This document shows, one piece after another, positions 1 through 6,516 of a stretch of 6,539 nt of DNA. How positions within the stretch are numbered: the first letter of the stretch is position 1; every line of letters starts with the position of its first letter. The notes under the pieces were generated by a model. The model was not told the DNA's origin, did no database searches, and saw only the letters and a program-made list of their open reading frames with translations. A program made the translations under genes and the position numbers. The DNA comes from an uncultured Elusimicrobia bacterium (GTDB taxonomy: Bacteria > Elusimicrobiota > Endomicrobiia > Endomicrobiales > Endomicrobiaceae): positions 1-6,539 of the forward strand of contig ONUQ01000080.1 of the NCBI GenBank assembly GCA_900321055.1. The letters are read 5' to 3'.

Positions 1-85
1 GGAGGGATTCGAACCCTCGGTACAGGCTTTCACCTGTACACCGGTTTAGCAAACCGGCGCACTAGACCAACTATGCGACCTCTCC
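1..85 (-). tRNA. tRNA-Ser(GCU), 3' end cut by window edge
   Basis: This serine tRNA reads AGC/AGU codons. On the minus strand the 5' acceptor strand GGAGAGG lies at 85-79. A D arm follows (GCAT/GTGC around a GG-containing loop), then an anticodon stem CCGGT/ACCGG enclosing the loop TTGCTAA, with anticodon GCT at 50-48. The long variable arm (GTACAGG paired with CCTGTAC) marks a class II tRNA and, with the anticodon, identifies serine. The T arm is GAGGG-TTCGAAT-CCCTC. Only one base of the 3' acceptor strand is inside the window, so the remaining six bases, the discriminator and any encoded CCA lie beyond position 1. All visible stems pair well, so it looks functional. It has its own promoter just upstream and is followed by nothing visible. 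Confidence 0.97.
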
Positions 86-95
86 AATCTTCGTG

Positions 96-124
96 ATTAT
101 ACCATAATTTTATAAAAACTACAA
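96..124 (-). promoter_or_regulatory. Promoter of tRNA-Ser
   Basis: On the minus strand the -35 is TTGTAG (124-119, three of six consensus bases). A 17-bp spacer and a perfect TATAAT -10 (101-96) follow. The -10 is preceded by TGG, which fits an extended -10 (TGn) and would offset the weak -35. The predicted start near 88-90 is only a few bases before the mature tRNA 5' end at 85, as expected for a tRNA with a short leader trimmed by RNase P. Confidence 0.75.
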
Positions 125-175
125 TCGTTATTATATTAAATTTTTTATTTATATATCAAATACTATTATATTTTT

Positions 176-228
176 TGCGGTTGAACGAAGAAACGGAGTA
201 AACGGACACTTTTCTTCGTTCAACCGTA
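176..228. repeat. Long perfect inverted repeat between clpB and tRNA
   Basis: The arms at 178-193 and 211-226 are perfect 16-bp reverse complements. The stem extends by a G.T pair (177/227) and a T-A pair (176/228). The 17-nt loop region (194-210) carries much of a short direct repeat: AAACGGA occurs at 191-197 and 200-206. The arms are richer in G+C than the flanks. A U-rich tail (TATTTGTTTTAATTTT) follows only on the plus strand, where no gene is visible upstream. On the minus strand, the direction of clpB, the stem is followed by GCAAAAAATATA, with no U tract. It may block readthrough from clpB into the tRNA region, terminate a transcript on the plus strand, or be a dispersed palindromic repeat. 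The structure is certain, the role is not. Confidence 0.85.
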
Positions 229-320
229 TTTGTTTTAATTTTCAAATAGTATGCACCTTAATTTATAAATTATGCTACGAATTATAATTTACAATAAACC
301 GTCATACTTACAACTGTCTT

Positions 321-2903
321 TTATTTTTTAAATACTAATTCTTCTTTACCTAAATCAACTTTTATTTTGCTGCCTTCAGGAAATTTTCCTGCAATAAGTT
401 CTACGGATAAAGGATTTAATAAATATGTTTGCAATGCTCTTTTTAAAGGTCTTGCACCAAAAGCAGGTTCATAACCTTTATCGGCAATAAAATCTTTTGC
501 TTTATCCGTTAACTCTATACTTATTTTTCTTTCTGCCAACCTTTTTGTAATAGATTGTAATTGTATATCTATAATTTTCCTGATATCTTCTTTTTGCAAT
601 CTGTTAAATATTATTATTTCATCTATTCTGTTTAGAAATTCCGGCTTAAATTGCAAGTGTAAAACTTCATCAACTTTCTTTCTCATTTCTTTATAGTCAG
701 AACTTTCTTGTATGATTTGTGAGCCTAAATTTGATGTCATAATAATTACCGTATTTTTAAAATCTACGGTTCTGCCTTTACTATCCGTAAGTCTGCCGTC
801 ATCTAATAATTGCAACATAATATTAAACACTTCCGGATGTGCCTTTTCTATTTCATCAAATAAAACTACGGAATAAGGTCTTCTTCTAACTGCCTCCGTA
901 AGTTGCCCTCCGTCTTCAAAACCTACATATCCCGGAGGAGCTCCTATAAGTCTTGATACGGAATGTTTTTCCATATACTCGCTCATATCAATTCTAACTA
1001 TATTTTTCTCATCATCAAATAGGAGTTCTGCCAAAGCTTTTGCAAGTTCTGTTTTACCTACTCCGGTAGGACCTAAAAATATAAACGAACCCATAGGTTT
1101 GTTCGGATCGGAAATTCCAGATCTTGATCTTCTGACAGCATTTGCTATTGCAACAACGGCATCATTTTGACCTATAACTCTTTGATGTAATTTTTCTTCC
1201 ATTTTCAAAAGTTTTTGCATTTCACCTTCAAGCATTTTTGATACGGGAATACCTGTCCATTTGCTTACAACAGTTGCTATATCGTCATCATCAACTTCTT
1301 CTTTCAACATTTTTTTATCTTTTTGGAGAGTTGTAAGTTTTTTATTTTCTTTATCAAGTTCTGCTTGAAGTTTTGGAATTTTACCGTACCTTATTTCCGC
1401 AACTAAATTTAAATCTCCTTTCCTTTCAGCCTGTTGTTCATCTATTTTCAGTTGATCTATTTCTTTTTTATGTTTTCTTATTATAGAAATAGAATCTTTT
1501 TCTTTTTGCCAATGAACTTTCATTTCGTTAGACGAATTTTTTAATTTTTCTATTTCAGATTCCAGCACTGCAAGTCGTTCTTTTGGAGCTGAATCATTAT
1601 CTTTTTTTACGGCCTGTTTTTCTATTTCAAGTTGCCTGATTTTTCGCTCTACGGTATCAAGTTCTGTCGGCATAGAGTCTATTTCCATTCTTAATTTACT
1701 TGCTGCTTCATCTATTAAATCTATTGCCTTATCGGGCAAAAATCTGTCGGTAATATATCTGGAACTTAATGTTGCAGCTGCTACAAGTGCAGAATCTTTT
1801 ATTTTTACTCCGTGATGAACCTCATATTTTTCTTTAAGACCTCTAAGTATGGCAATCGTGTCTTCGGTTGAAGGTTCACCCGTATAAACAGTTTGAAATC
1901 TTCTCTCTAATGCCTTATCTTTTTCAATATATTTTCTATATTCGTCAAGTGTTGTTGCACCGATAAGTTTTAGTTCTCCTCTTGCAAGAAGCGGTTTTAA
2001 CATATTGCCGGCATCCATTGCTCCTTCGGTTGCACCTGCACCGACTATTGTATGAATTTCATCTATAAACAAAATTATATTTCCGTTAGATTTTTGGATT
2101 TCTTTAAGTACTGCTTTTAATCTGTCTTCAAATTCTCCTCTATACTTTGCTCCGGCAATTAAAGAACCTAAATCTAACTCTATAACTTTTTTATTTTTTA
2201 ATGTTTCCGGAACATCACCGGAAACTATTCTTTGAGCAAGCCCTTCAACAATAGCAGTTTTACCTACTCCCGGTTCACCGATTAACACCGGATTATTTTT
2301 TGTCCTTCTGGATAGCACCTGTATACTTCTTCTAATCTCTTCATCTCTACCGATAACAGGATCCAACTTTCCTTTTTTAGCAAGATCGGTTAAATCTTTA
2401 CCATATTTTTCTAATGCCTGATATTTGTCTTCAGGATTTTGATCGGTCACTCTTGTTGCACCTCTGATTTCTACCATAGCCGATAAAACTTTTTCTTGAG
2501 TTATTCCATATTTTTTTAATACTTTGGTTGCTTCAAGATTAGAAAAACTTATAATAGCAAGAAAGATATGCTCTGTGGAAACAAATTCATCTTTCATATC
2601 TTTTGCAATTTTTTCAGATACGGTAAGAATTTTATTTAAATCCGTTGAAATATAAGGTGTAGCACTCTGAACTTTTGGCTTTGATTCAATAAGATTTAAA
2701 ATATCCTTTTCTATTAAAGGTTTTAAATCTTGTTCAACAGCAGAAAGTTTTGTAACAATAGTTCCCACAATACCTTGCTCCTGTTTAAGTAAAGCATATA
2801 AAAGATGTTCCGGACTTAATTCCTGGTTACCGTATTGTGTTGCTAAATCTTGCATATCTGCAAGTGCTTCTTGAGCTTTTATAGTAAATTTAGATATATT
2901 CAT
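321..2903 (-). CDS. clpB: ATP-dependent chaperone ClpB (protein disaggregase)
   Basis: ClpB is a cytoplasmic Hsp100 hexamer. With DnaK/DnaJ/GrpE it pulls polypeptides out of aggregates by threading them through its central pore. The 860-aa product is full length (E. coli ClpB is 857). In order: a Clp N domain with two repeats (about 1-145); AAA-1 with Walker A GEPGVGKT (209-216), Walker B ending D281-E282, pore-loop Y254 and arginine-finger region R334-R335; a long coiled-coil M domain (about 406-530); and AAA-2 with Walker A GPTGVGKT (611-618), Walker B D683-E684, pore motif GYVG (658-661), sensor-1 N725, arginine finger R759 in FLNRID, and sensor-2 GAR (816-818). The M domain and overall length fit ClpB rather than ClpA, ClpC or ClpX. 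AAGGAGG at 2916-2910 lies 6 nt before the ATG and fixes the start. The promoter and a CIRCE operator just upstream indicate heat-shock control. No frameshift or missing catalytic residue is seen. Confidence 0.99.
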   Translation of the reverse strand: MNISKFTIKAQEALADMQDLATQYGNQELSPEHLLYALLKQEQGIVGTIVTKLSAVEQDLKPLIEKDILNLIESKPKVQSATPYISTDLNKILTVSEKIAKDMKDEFVSTEHIFLAIISFSNLEATKVLKKYGITQEKVLSAMVEIRGATRVTDQNPEDKYQALEKYGKDLTDLAKKGKLDPVIGRDEEIRRSIQVLSRRTKNNPVLIGEPGVGKTAIVEGLAQRIVSGDVPETLKNKKVIELDLGSLIAGAKYRGEFEDRLKAVLKEIQKSNGNIILFIDEIHTIVGAGATEGAMDAGNMLKPLLARGELKLIGATTLDEYRKYIEKDKALERRFQTVYTGEPSTEDTIAILRGLKEKYEVHHGVKIKDSALVAAATLSSRYITDRFLPDKAIDLIDEAASKLRMEIDSMPTELDTVERKIRQLEIEKQAVKKDNDSAPKERLAVLESEIEKLKNSSNEMKVHWQKEKDSISIIRKHKKEIDQLKIDEQQAERKGDLNLVAEIRYGKIPKLQAELDKENKKLTTLQKDKKMLKEEVDDDDIATVVSKWTGIPVSKMLEGEMQKLLKMEEKLHQRVIGQNDAVVAIANAVRRSRSGISDPNKPMGSFIFLGPTGVGKTELAKALAELLFDDEKNIVRIDMSEYMEKHSVSRLIGAPPGYVGFEDGGQLTEAVRRRPYSVVLFDEIEKAHPEVFNIMLQLLDDGRLTDSKGRTVDFKNTVIIMTSNLGSQIIQESSDYKEMRKKVDEVLHLQFKPEFLNRIDEIIIFNRLQKEDIRKIIDIQLQSITKRLAERKISIELTDKAKDFIADKGYEPAFGARPLKRALQTYLLNPLSVELIAGKFPEGSKIKVDLGKEELVFKK

Positions 2904-2921
2904 ATTCTGCCTCCTTTTATT

Positions 2922-2948
2922 TTGGCACTCTTATTGTTTGATTGATAA
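2922..2948 (-). promoter_or_regulatory. CIRCE operator (HrcA binding site) of clpB
   Basis: The minus strand reads TTATCAATC, nine bases, GAGTGCCAA. The CIRCE consensus is TTAGCACTC-N9-GAGTGCTAA, so the left half matches 7/9, the right half 8/9, and the 9-nt spacer is exact. The element touches the end of the -10 box and covers the predicted transcription start, a typical position for repression by HrcA. The inference is that clpB is repressed by HrcA at normal temperature and released on heat shock. hrcA is not in this window. Confidence 0.8.
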
Positions 2949-2975
2949 TATATCACATATTAAAAATTTTGTCAA
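2947..2975 (-). promoter_or_regulatory. Sigma70-type promoter of clpB
   Basis: The -35 is a perfect TTGACA (2975-2970). A 17-bp spacer follows, then -10 TATATT (2952-2947, five of six consensus bases). The predicted start is near 2940, giving a leader of about 37 nt that contains most of the CIRCE element and the Shine-Dalgarno site. A vegetative promoter with a CIRCE operator points to repressor-based heat-shock control, not an alternative heat-shock sigma factor. Confidence 0.88.
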
Positions 2976-2981
2976 TAAGGC

Positions 2982-3017
2982 ATACATTGAATAAATATTT
3001 TTTATTCTTCAATGTAT
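2982..3017. repeat. Inverted repeat upstream of clpB promoter
   Basis: The arms ATACATTGAA (2982-2991) and TTCAATGTAT (3008-3017) are perfect 10-bp reverse complements around a 16-nt AT-rich loop. The element lies 25 nt downstream of the stop codon of the preceding minus-strand gene and 6 bp upstream of the clpB -35 box. It could be a weak terminator for the lipoprotein gene, but no clear U tract follows on either strand. It could also be a protein-binding or upstream promoter element. Function is not established. Confidence 0.55.
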
Positions 3018-3042
3018 AAGCAGATATTTTTTATGGAATATT

Positions 3043-3603
3043 TTAAGAAATAAGTATTTTTTGACTGTTATTTTTTTTGGTTTCGGCTTGTACTATAATA
3101 TTACATATTCTTTCAACTTCTTGTAAATTCATACCTTCTTTACAATAAGCACTATAATGAACATTTGAAATAGCCATATTCATTACATAAATTTTATCTT
3201 GAGTTCCTCTTACTTTTATAGGAACGGAATTTTGTAATGTCATTTCTTCTTTTACCGGATAATTTGTATAAACTCCGCTTATATCTCCGTTATTAGAAAA
3301 TTTTTCCGTATCAGTTTTTCTTACACAAACGGTTCTTGTTTGGTCTAAAGAGTAATTTATTTCTATCATACTTTTCATTGCTCTAACATTATAATTCGGA
3401 AGTTCTAATGCAAAAGAGAATCCTGCAATTTGTTCTGCCTGCTCAAAATCTGTTCCGCAATTTGTCCAGGGGTTTGCCATCCCTATCATTTTTCCAAGCT
3501 TTTTAGGCTTTTCAACCGCATTTTTCGGTTCTTCAATATTATTTATACCCGAACAATTTACCGAAATAAAAAATGTTAATAATAAAAATAAAAATTTTTT
3601 CAT
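3043..3603 (-). CDS. Putative secreted lipoprotein, function unknown
   Basis: This 186-aa protein has a clear export signal: MKK, a hydrophobic stretch at about 4-15, then Cys17 in the context ISVNC-SG. Cys17 may be a lipidation site, but Ser at -3 and Asn at -1 are off the usual L-x-[GAS]-C pattern. A linker rich in Lys, Glu and Pro (about 20-37) leads to a soluble domain. That domain contains NPWTNCG (44-50), a segment like AGFSFALELPNY (60-71) and a Met/Ile-rich strand (76-82). The domain looks like a family of small exported proteins I recall from Firmicutes and other anaerobes, possibly DUF4367-like; I cannot confirm this. Cys49, Cys93, Cys154 and Cys167 could form disulfides outside the cytoplasm. 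The ATG at 3603 is chosen because a Shine-Dalgarno site and signal peptide start there. The frame stays open to an ATG at 3702, but that start has no good ribosome site and would bury the signal. Neighbours give no functional clue. Confidence 0.8.
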   Translation of the reverse strand: MKKFLFLLLTFFISVNCSGINNIEEPKNAVEKPKKLGKMIGMANPWTNCGTDFEQAEQIAGFSFALELPNYNVRAMKSMIEINYSLDQTRTVCVRKTDTEKFSNNGDISGVYTNYPVKEEMTLQNSVPIKVRGTQDKIYVMNMAISNVHYSAYCKEGMNLQEVERICNIIVQAETKKNNSQKILIS

Positions 3604-3609
3604 ATAAGA

Positions 3610-3616
3610 CTCCCTT
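3610..3616 (-). promoter_or_regulatory. Shine-Dalgarno site fixing the lipoprotein start
   Basis: AAGGGAG on the minus strand lies 6 nt before the ATG at 3603, directly ahead of a signal peptide. The in-frame upstream ATG at 3702 is preceded only by a weak GGAC. This decides for the shorter, 186-aa protein over the 219-aa reading. Confidence 0.75.
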
Positions 3617-3718
3617 TTTTCTAATATATTTAGTCGGTACCGGCACATAACACAAATTTTATAGCCGCTTTCCAAAATATTCTTGTATTTACAACTTCTC
3701 ATTTTAGTCCATATTTGT

Positions 3719-3724
3719 ATTATA
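3719..3724 (-). promoter_or_regulatory. Possible -10 box for the lipoprotein gene
   Basis: A perfect TATAAT lies on the minus strand at 3724-3719, in the gap after the peptidase gene. No convincing -35 sits 16-18 bp upstream and there is no TGn extension. If used, the start near 3712 would give a leader of about 110 nt before the ATG at 3603. That leader would contain the GC-rich palindrome CGGTACCG at 3635-3642. In such AT-rich DNA a chance TATAAT is likely, so this is tentative. Confidence 0.3.
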
Positions 3725-3812
3725 TAAAAAGTATCATTAATAAAAGTTATATAATTAAAGTACTCCGTTAATAATATTATTTCACGACAATTTAGTTATA
3801 GCCTGGAAAAAT

Positions 3813-4976
3813 TTAAGAGTTATAAGTTTCAAATAAAGTTTTTAATAATTCTTGTCCTTTTATCATTGTTTTATAGTCAACATATTCGTTAGCGGAGTGC
3901 ATATTGCATACGGTTGCCAAACCTATTAAATATGGGGAAAATTTTTCACCATTTGCATTTGTTTTATTAGCATAAATATGAGTTTCGGCACCTGCATGGA
4001 ACGATGAAATTTCGGGTTCTAATCCTACTTTTTTAGCTACGGTTTTAAATAAATTCGGCATATAGTCATCCTGATTTTTTTCAAACATCGGTATTTTTTC
4101 TTTAAAAATAATAGTTGCAGTTGCAATGCCGGTATATTTTTGGTTAAAATCATTAACTGTTTTTTGCATGGTTTGTATAAGTTCGGTTTCTTTTGCTTTG
4201 TTTGAACTTCTTATGGAATATGTTGCTACGGCATCTGTATTTATAACATTTGTAACATTCAAGTTGCCTGATAAAATGCCACCCATATTGCAAGAAGTGA
4301 CAACTTTACCGTTTTCACCGTAAAAAACACCTTGCGGTAAATCGGAAACTAAATCTGCAATTAATTTGGATGCATTTTTTCTTGTTGTATCTCCGATATC
4401 GTTCCCGGAATGTCCGCCTTTTGGTGCATTTACTTTTAAAGTTACATCTACATAATTTGAACCTGAAATTAAACATTGTCCTAAAGCATCACTGTCTAAC
4501 ACTAACACATACTTTGAATTTATTTTTGAAAAATCCGTGTTTTTTATGCCTGTCATCCCGTTTTCTTCATCTCTTGTAAAAATAAGTTCTAATCCTCCAT
4601 GCTTTATGTCAGACCTTTGTAAAAGCTCTTTTGCAAAATATAATGCATTTGCAACTCCGGCTTTATCGTCTGCACCGAGAGTTCTGCCGTTAGCTTTTAT
4701 TAAATCACCATCCAAATAAGGAACAACAGGGGAATCGTCACCTACAACATCCAAATGTGCAGATAACAAAATCGGTTTTTTTGTTGTATCCGTTGCAGGT
4801 ATTGTGATATGTATATTTTTATAAACATCTGTTTGGTAAGGTAAATTATTTTTTTTACAATAATTACAAATCCAATCTATAACTTTATCTTCTTTTAGTG
4901 ATGGCGAAGGTATTTCTGCCATAGAACAAAATAAATCTACTAATTCATTCTCTTTTCTTAATTCATTAATATTCAT
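3813..4976 (-). CDS. M20 family metallopeptidase, PepT-like
   Basis: This is a predicted cytoplasmic di-zinc exopeptidase that removes residues from small peptides; the closest match by motif order is peptidase T (tripeptide aminopeptidase). Metal and catalytic residues are visible in order: H74 and D76 in SAHLDVV; bridging D103 in LGADDKAG; catalytic E137 and ligand E138 in TRDEENG; D161 in VLDSD; and H360 in NMHSANEYVD. A dimerisation (lid) domain spans about 175-290 and carries GGHSGND (187-193), the usual conserved His of that domain. At 387 aa it is slightly shorter than E. coli PepT (about 408), within the range of PepT-like proteins, and looks intact. AAGGAG at 4988-4983 lies 6 nt before the ATG. 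The gene has its own promoter, and its leader carries the first copy of the 55-bp repeat. Exact substrate is not decided: the TLGAD motif is also found in PepD-type dipeptidases, so I give no gene symbol. Confidence 0.9.
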   Translation of the reverse strand: MNINELRKENELVDLFCSMAEIPSPSLKEDKVIDWICNYCKKNNLPYQTDVYKNIHITIPATDTTKKPILLSAHLDVVGDDSPVVPYLDGDLIKANGRTLGADDKAGVANALYFAKELLQRSDIKHGGLELIFTRDEENGMTGIKNTDFSKINSKYVLVLDSDALGQCLISGSNYVDVTLKVNAPKGGHSGNDIGDTTRKNASKLIADLVSDLPQGVFYGENGKVVTSCNMGGILSGNLNVTNVINTDAVATYSIRSSNKAKETELIQTMQKTVNDFNQKYTGIATATIIFKEKIPMFEKNQDDYMPNLFKTVAKKVGLEPEISSFHAGAETHIYANKTNANGEKFSPYLIGLATVCNMHSANEYVDYKTMIKGQELLKTLFETYNS

Positions 4977-4998
4977 AATATGCTCCTTTTTTACAAAG

Positions 4999-5053
4999 TT
5001 TTATATATAAGTCATTACGGATTTTTTCGGGTTTTGACCTTTTTTCGTAATAA
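4999..5053 (-). repeat. 55-bp leader repeat, copy 1 (peptidase leader)
   Basis: This copy matches 6431-6485 at 51 of 55 positions without gaps. It ends 22 nt before the start codon of the peptidase gene and 10 nt before its Shine-Dalgarno site. It lies downstream of the predicted promoter, so it should be transcribed as 5' leader. In the transcribed strand the segment TTATTACG (5053-5046) can pair with CGTAATGA (5019-5012), giving an 8-bp stem with one G.U pair. It also contains CGAAAAAA twice, offset by 18 bp. The side nearest the gene is TTATATATAAAA. Confidence 0.85.
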
Positions 5054-5075
5054 GACTATAAAATTTTATTTTTTT

Positions 5076-5105
5076 ATTCTATCATAGTTTAGTTATGCTT
5101 TGCAA
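5076..5105 (-). promoter_or_regulatory. Probable promoter of the M20 peptidase gene
   Basis: On the minus strand the -35 is TTGCAA (5105-5100), followed by an 18-bp spacer and -10 TAGAAT (5081-5076). TGA directly precedes the -10, fitting an extended -10. The predicted start near 5069 gives a leader of about 90 nt that includes the whole 55-bp repeat. It lies in the 188-bp gap after the ATPase gene, so the peptidase is probably transcribed independently. Confidence 0.55.
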
Positions 5106-5164
5106 AGAAAATGAGATTTGTGTTTCATTAAATTTATAAAAAAGCTACTTTTCATATAAATAAG

Positions 5165-6409
5165 TTATAAATCCAAACTATTTTTGTTAAGCAAAAAATC
5201 TTGAATATCCATTATCAAAATTCCTTTATTATTTCGCCACATTTTAATACTATTTTTTACAATAACAATCTTTTTAAAAGAATCATTTATTTTTGTTAGA
5301 GAATTTGTTTCTTGTTCCATTTTATCTTTATCCAGTATTGCAAATGCGGATTGTATGTAATATTTGTTATTGCCTTTAATACATACAAAATCTATTTCCA
5401 ATTGCTTTTTTATATTTTTTCCATTTTCAACATAATTATGTTCTACAACTCCAACATCAACGGAAAAACCTCTAACTTTTAACTCATTATAAATAATATT
5501 TTCCATTAAATGATTTTGTTCTTGTTGGCTGAAATTCAACAAAGAGTTTCTTATTCCAATATCCGAAAAATAATATTTAAACGGTGTGCTTATGTATCTT
5601 TTCCCTTTAATATCATATCTTTTTGTTTTTTCTATTAAAAAAGCATCTTCCAAATAAGATAAATATGCACTAATAGTTTTATCTGTTATCGGCATTTTTT
5701 TGCTTGTAAAAGTATTAGATAAATTTGTAGGGTTAGTTAGAGAACCGATACCTGAAGAAATTATTTTTATTAAAGTTGATAAAATTTCTTTATGTTGGAT
5801 ATTATTCCTTTCAATTACATCGTTGATATAAACATTATCGGCTTGATATTTTAAATAATTCATTTTCTTTTCAACATCTTTTTCTAAAACAACAGACGGT
5901 AATCCGCCATAAGTGTAGTAATCTCCCCAAGCTAAAACCATATCATCATAAATAGAAGAAACTTCAAAAAAACTTAAAGGATACACTCTTATCTCATCGC
6001 CTCTACCTCTAAATTCGGTAATAATATCCGTTGATAAAAATTTTGAATTACTGCTGGTAACATAAACATCCGTATTTTCTATTCTTAATAATCCGTTTAA
6101 CACAGATTCAAATTCTTTAACTTCTTGGATTTCGTCAAGCAAGAAATAATATGTTTTATTATCTTTAATTAAATTTTCAAAATAATCATAAAGAACTTCA
6201 GGATCATGATATTTTTTATTTTTAGGAATATCAAAAGCCATTTTAATGATATGGTCTTTATCAATACCTTGTTTTTTTAAATAATTTAAAAACATAGTGT
6301 TTAATAAATAAGATTTTCCGCATCTCCTAATACCTGTAATTATTTTTACCAATTTATTATTTTGGCTTTTTATTAATTTATTTAAGTAGTAATCCCTGTT
6401 TATTTCCAT
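5165..6409 (-). CDS. AAA_14/DUF4143-family ATPase
   Basis: This 414-aa protein has the layout of the AAA_14 plus DUF4143 family, common and often multicopy in anaerobic bacteria and archaea, with no settled function. Walker A is GIRRCGKS (26-33). Walker B is FLLDEIQ, with D92 and E93. A sensor-1-like TSSNSKFL follows (118-125), then EFRGRGDEIRVYPLSFFE (132-149), which holds likely arginine-finger residues R134/R136. DVIERNNI (197-204) opens the middle region, and about 208-262 looks like a winged-helix segment. The C-terminal part (about 300-385) resembles a PD-(D/E)XK nuclease fold: E303, E338-I-D340 and Q353, but with Ser-Ala after Gln353 where a nuclease would have its Lys, so nuclease activity is doubtful. 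The start is fixed by AAGGAT (6421-6416), 6 nt before the ATG. It looks intact. Its leader carries the second 55-bp repeat. It is probably an accessory gene; no toxin-antitoxin or defence partner is visible beside it. Confidence 0.88.
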   Translation of the reverse strand: MEINRDYYLNKLIKSQNNKLVKIITGIRRCGKSYLLNTMFLNYLKKQGIDKDHIIKMAFDIPKNKKYHDPEVLYDYFENLIKDNKTYYFLLDEIQEVKEFESVLNGLLRIENTDVYVTSSNSKFLSTDIITEFRGRGDEIRVYPLSFFEVSSIYDDMVLAWGDYYTYGGLPSVVLEKDVEKKMNYLKYQADNVYINDVIERNNIQHKEILSTLIKIISSGIGSLTNPTNLSNTFTSKKMPITDKTISAYLSYLEDAFLIEKTKRYDIKGKRYISTPFKYYFSDIGIRNSLLNFSQQEQNHLMENIIYNELKVRGFSVDVGVVEHNYVENGKNIKKQLEIDFVCIKGNNKYYIQSAFAILDKDKMEQETNSLTKINDSFKKIVIVKNSIKMWRNNKGILIMDIQDFLLNKNSLDL

Positions 6410-6430
6410 AAAATTATCCTTTTTATGAAA

Positions 6431-6485
6431 TTTTATATATAAGTCATTCCGAATTTTTTCGGATTTTGACCTTTTTTCGTAATGA
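6431..6485 (-). repeat. 55-bp leader repeat, copy 2 (ATPase leader)
   Basis: This is the second copy of the 4999-5053 sequence, in the same orientation, ending 21 nt before the ATPase start codon and 9 nt before its Shine-Dalgarno site. The four differences are all substitutions. In the transcribed strand the outer stem TCATTACG/CGGAATGA has one mismatch, while a perfect inner hairpin TCCGAA-AAAA-TTCGGA, lacking in copy 1, becomes possible. CGAAAAAA again occurs twice at an 18-bp offset. The predicted transcription start falls inside the outer edge of the copy. Confidence 0.85.
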
Positions 6486-6486
6486 T

Positions 6487-6516
6487 ATTGTATAAGTTTA
6501 TTTATTAAAAAAGCAA
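6487..6516 (-). promoter_or_regulatory. Probable promoter of the ATPase gene
   Basis: On the minus strand the -35 is TTGCTT (6516-6511), then an 18-bp spacer and -10 TACAAT (6492-6487, five of six consensus bases). The predicted start near 6480 puts nearly all of the 55-bp repeat in the leader. In AT-rich DNA such matches arise by chance, so confidence is moderate. Confidence 0.5.

Noticed and set aside
281..288. TATAAT-like sequences on both strands in the gap between clpB and the hairpin
   Set aside because: Neither has a plausible -35 at 16-18 bp and neither is followed by a gene in the right direction.
2475..2477. Internal start at Met143 for a short ClpB form, as known in E. coli
   Set aside because: A Met lies at about the right place after the N domain, but the sequence before it has no usable Shine-Dalgarno site.
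3604..3702. N-terminal extension giving a 219-aa form of the lipoprotein
   Set aside because: The ATG at 3702 has only a weak GGAC upstream. The ATG at 3603 has AAGGGAG at proper spacing and begins a signal peptide that would be buried in the longer form.
3770..3781. 12-bp perfect palindrome AATAATATTATT between the peptidase and lipoprotein genes
   Set aside because: It is made only of A and T in a region of the same composition, has no loop or U tract, and is likely chance. The similar AT-only palindrome at 260-271 is dismissed for the same reason.
4126..4719. Three plus-strand open frames of 60-69 codons
   Set aside because: They lie entirely antisense within the M20 peptidase gene, whose catalytic motifs are intact, and they have no recognisable domains or good ribosome sites.
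5138..5153. Small hairpin (AAAAG-TAG-CTTTT) after the ATPase gene as an intrinsic terminator
   Set aside because: The stem is 5 bp with a 3-nt loop and one G-C pair; in AT-rich DNA this is expected by chance and would be a very weak terminator.
5165..6409. ATPase gene as part of a defence or toxin-antitoxin system
   Set aside because: The neighbours are a peptidase and, beyond the repeat, the window edge. No partner gene, overlap or shared operon is visible, so no system can be claimed.
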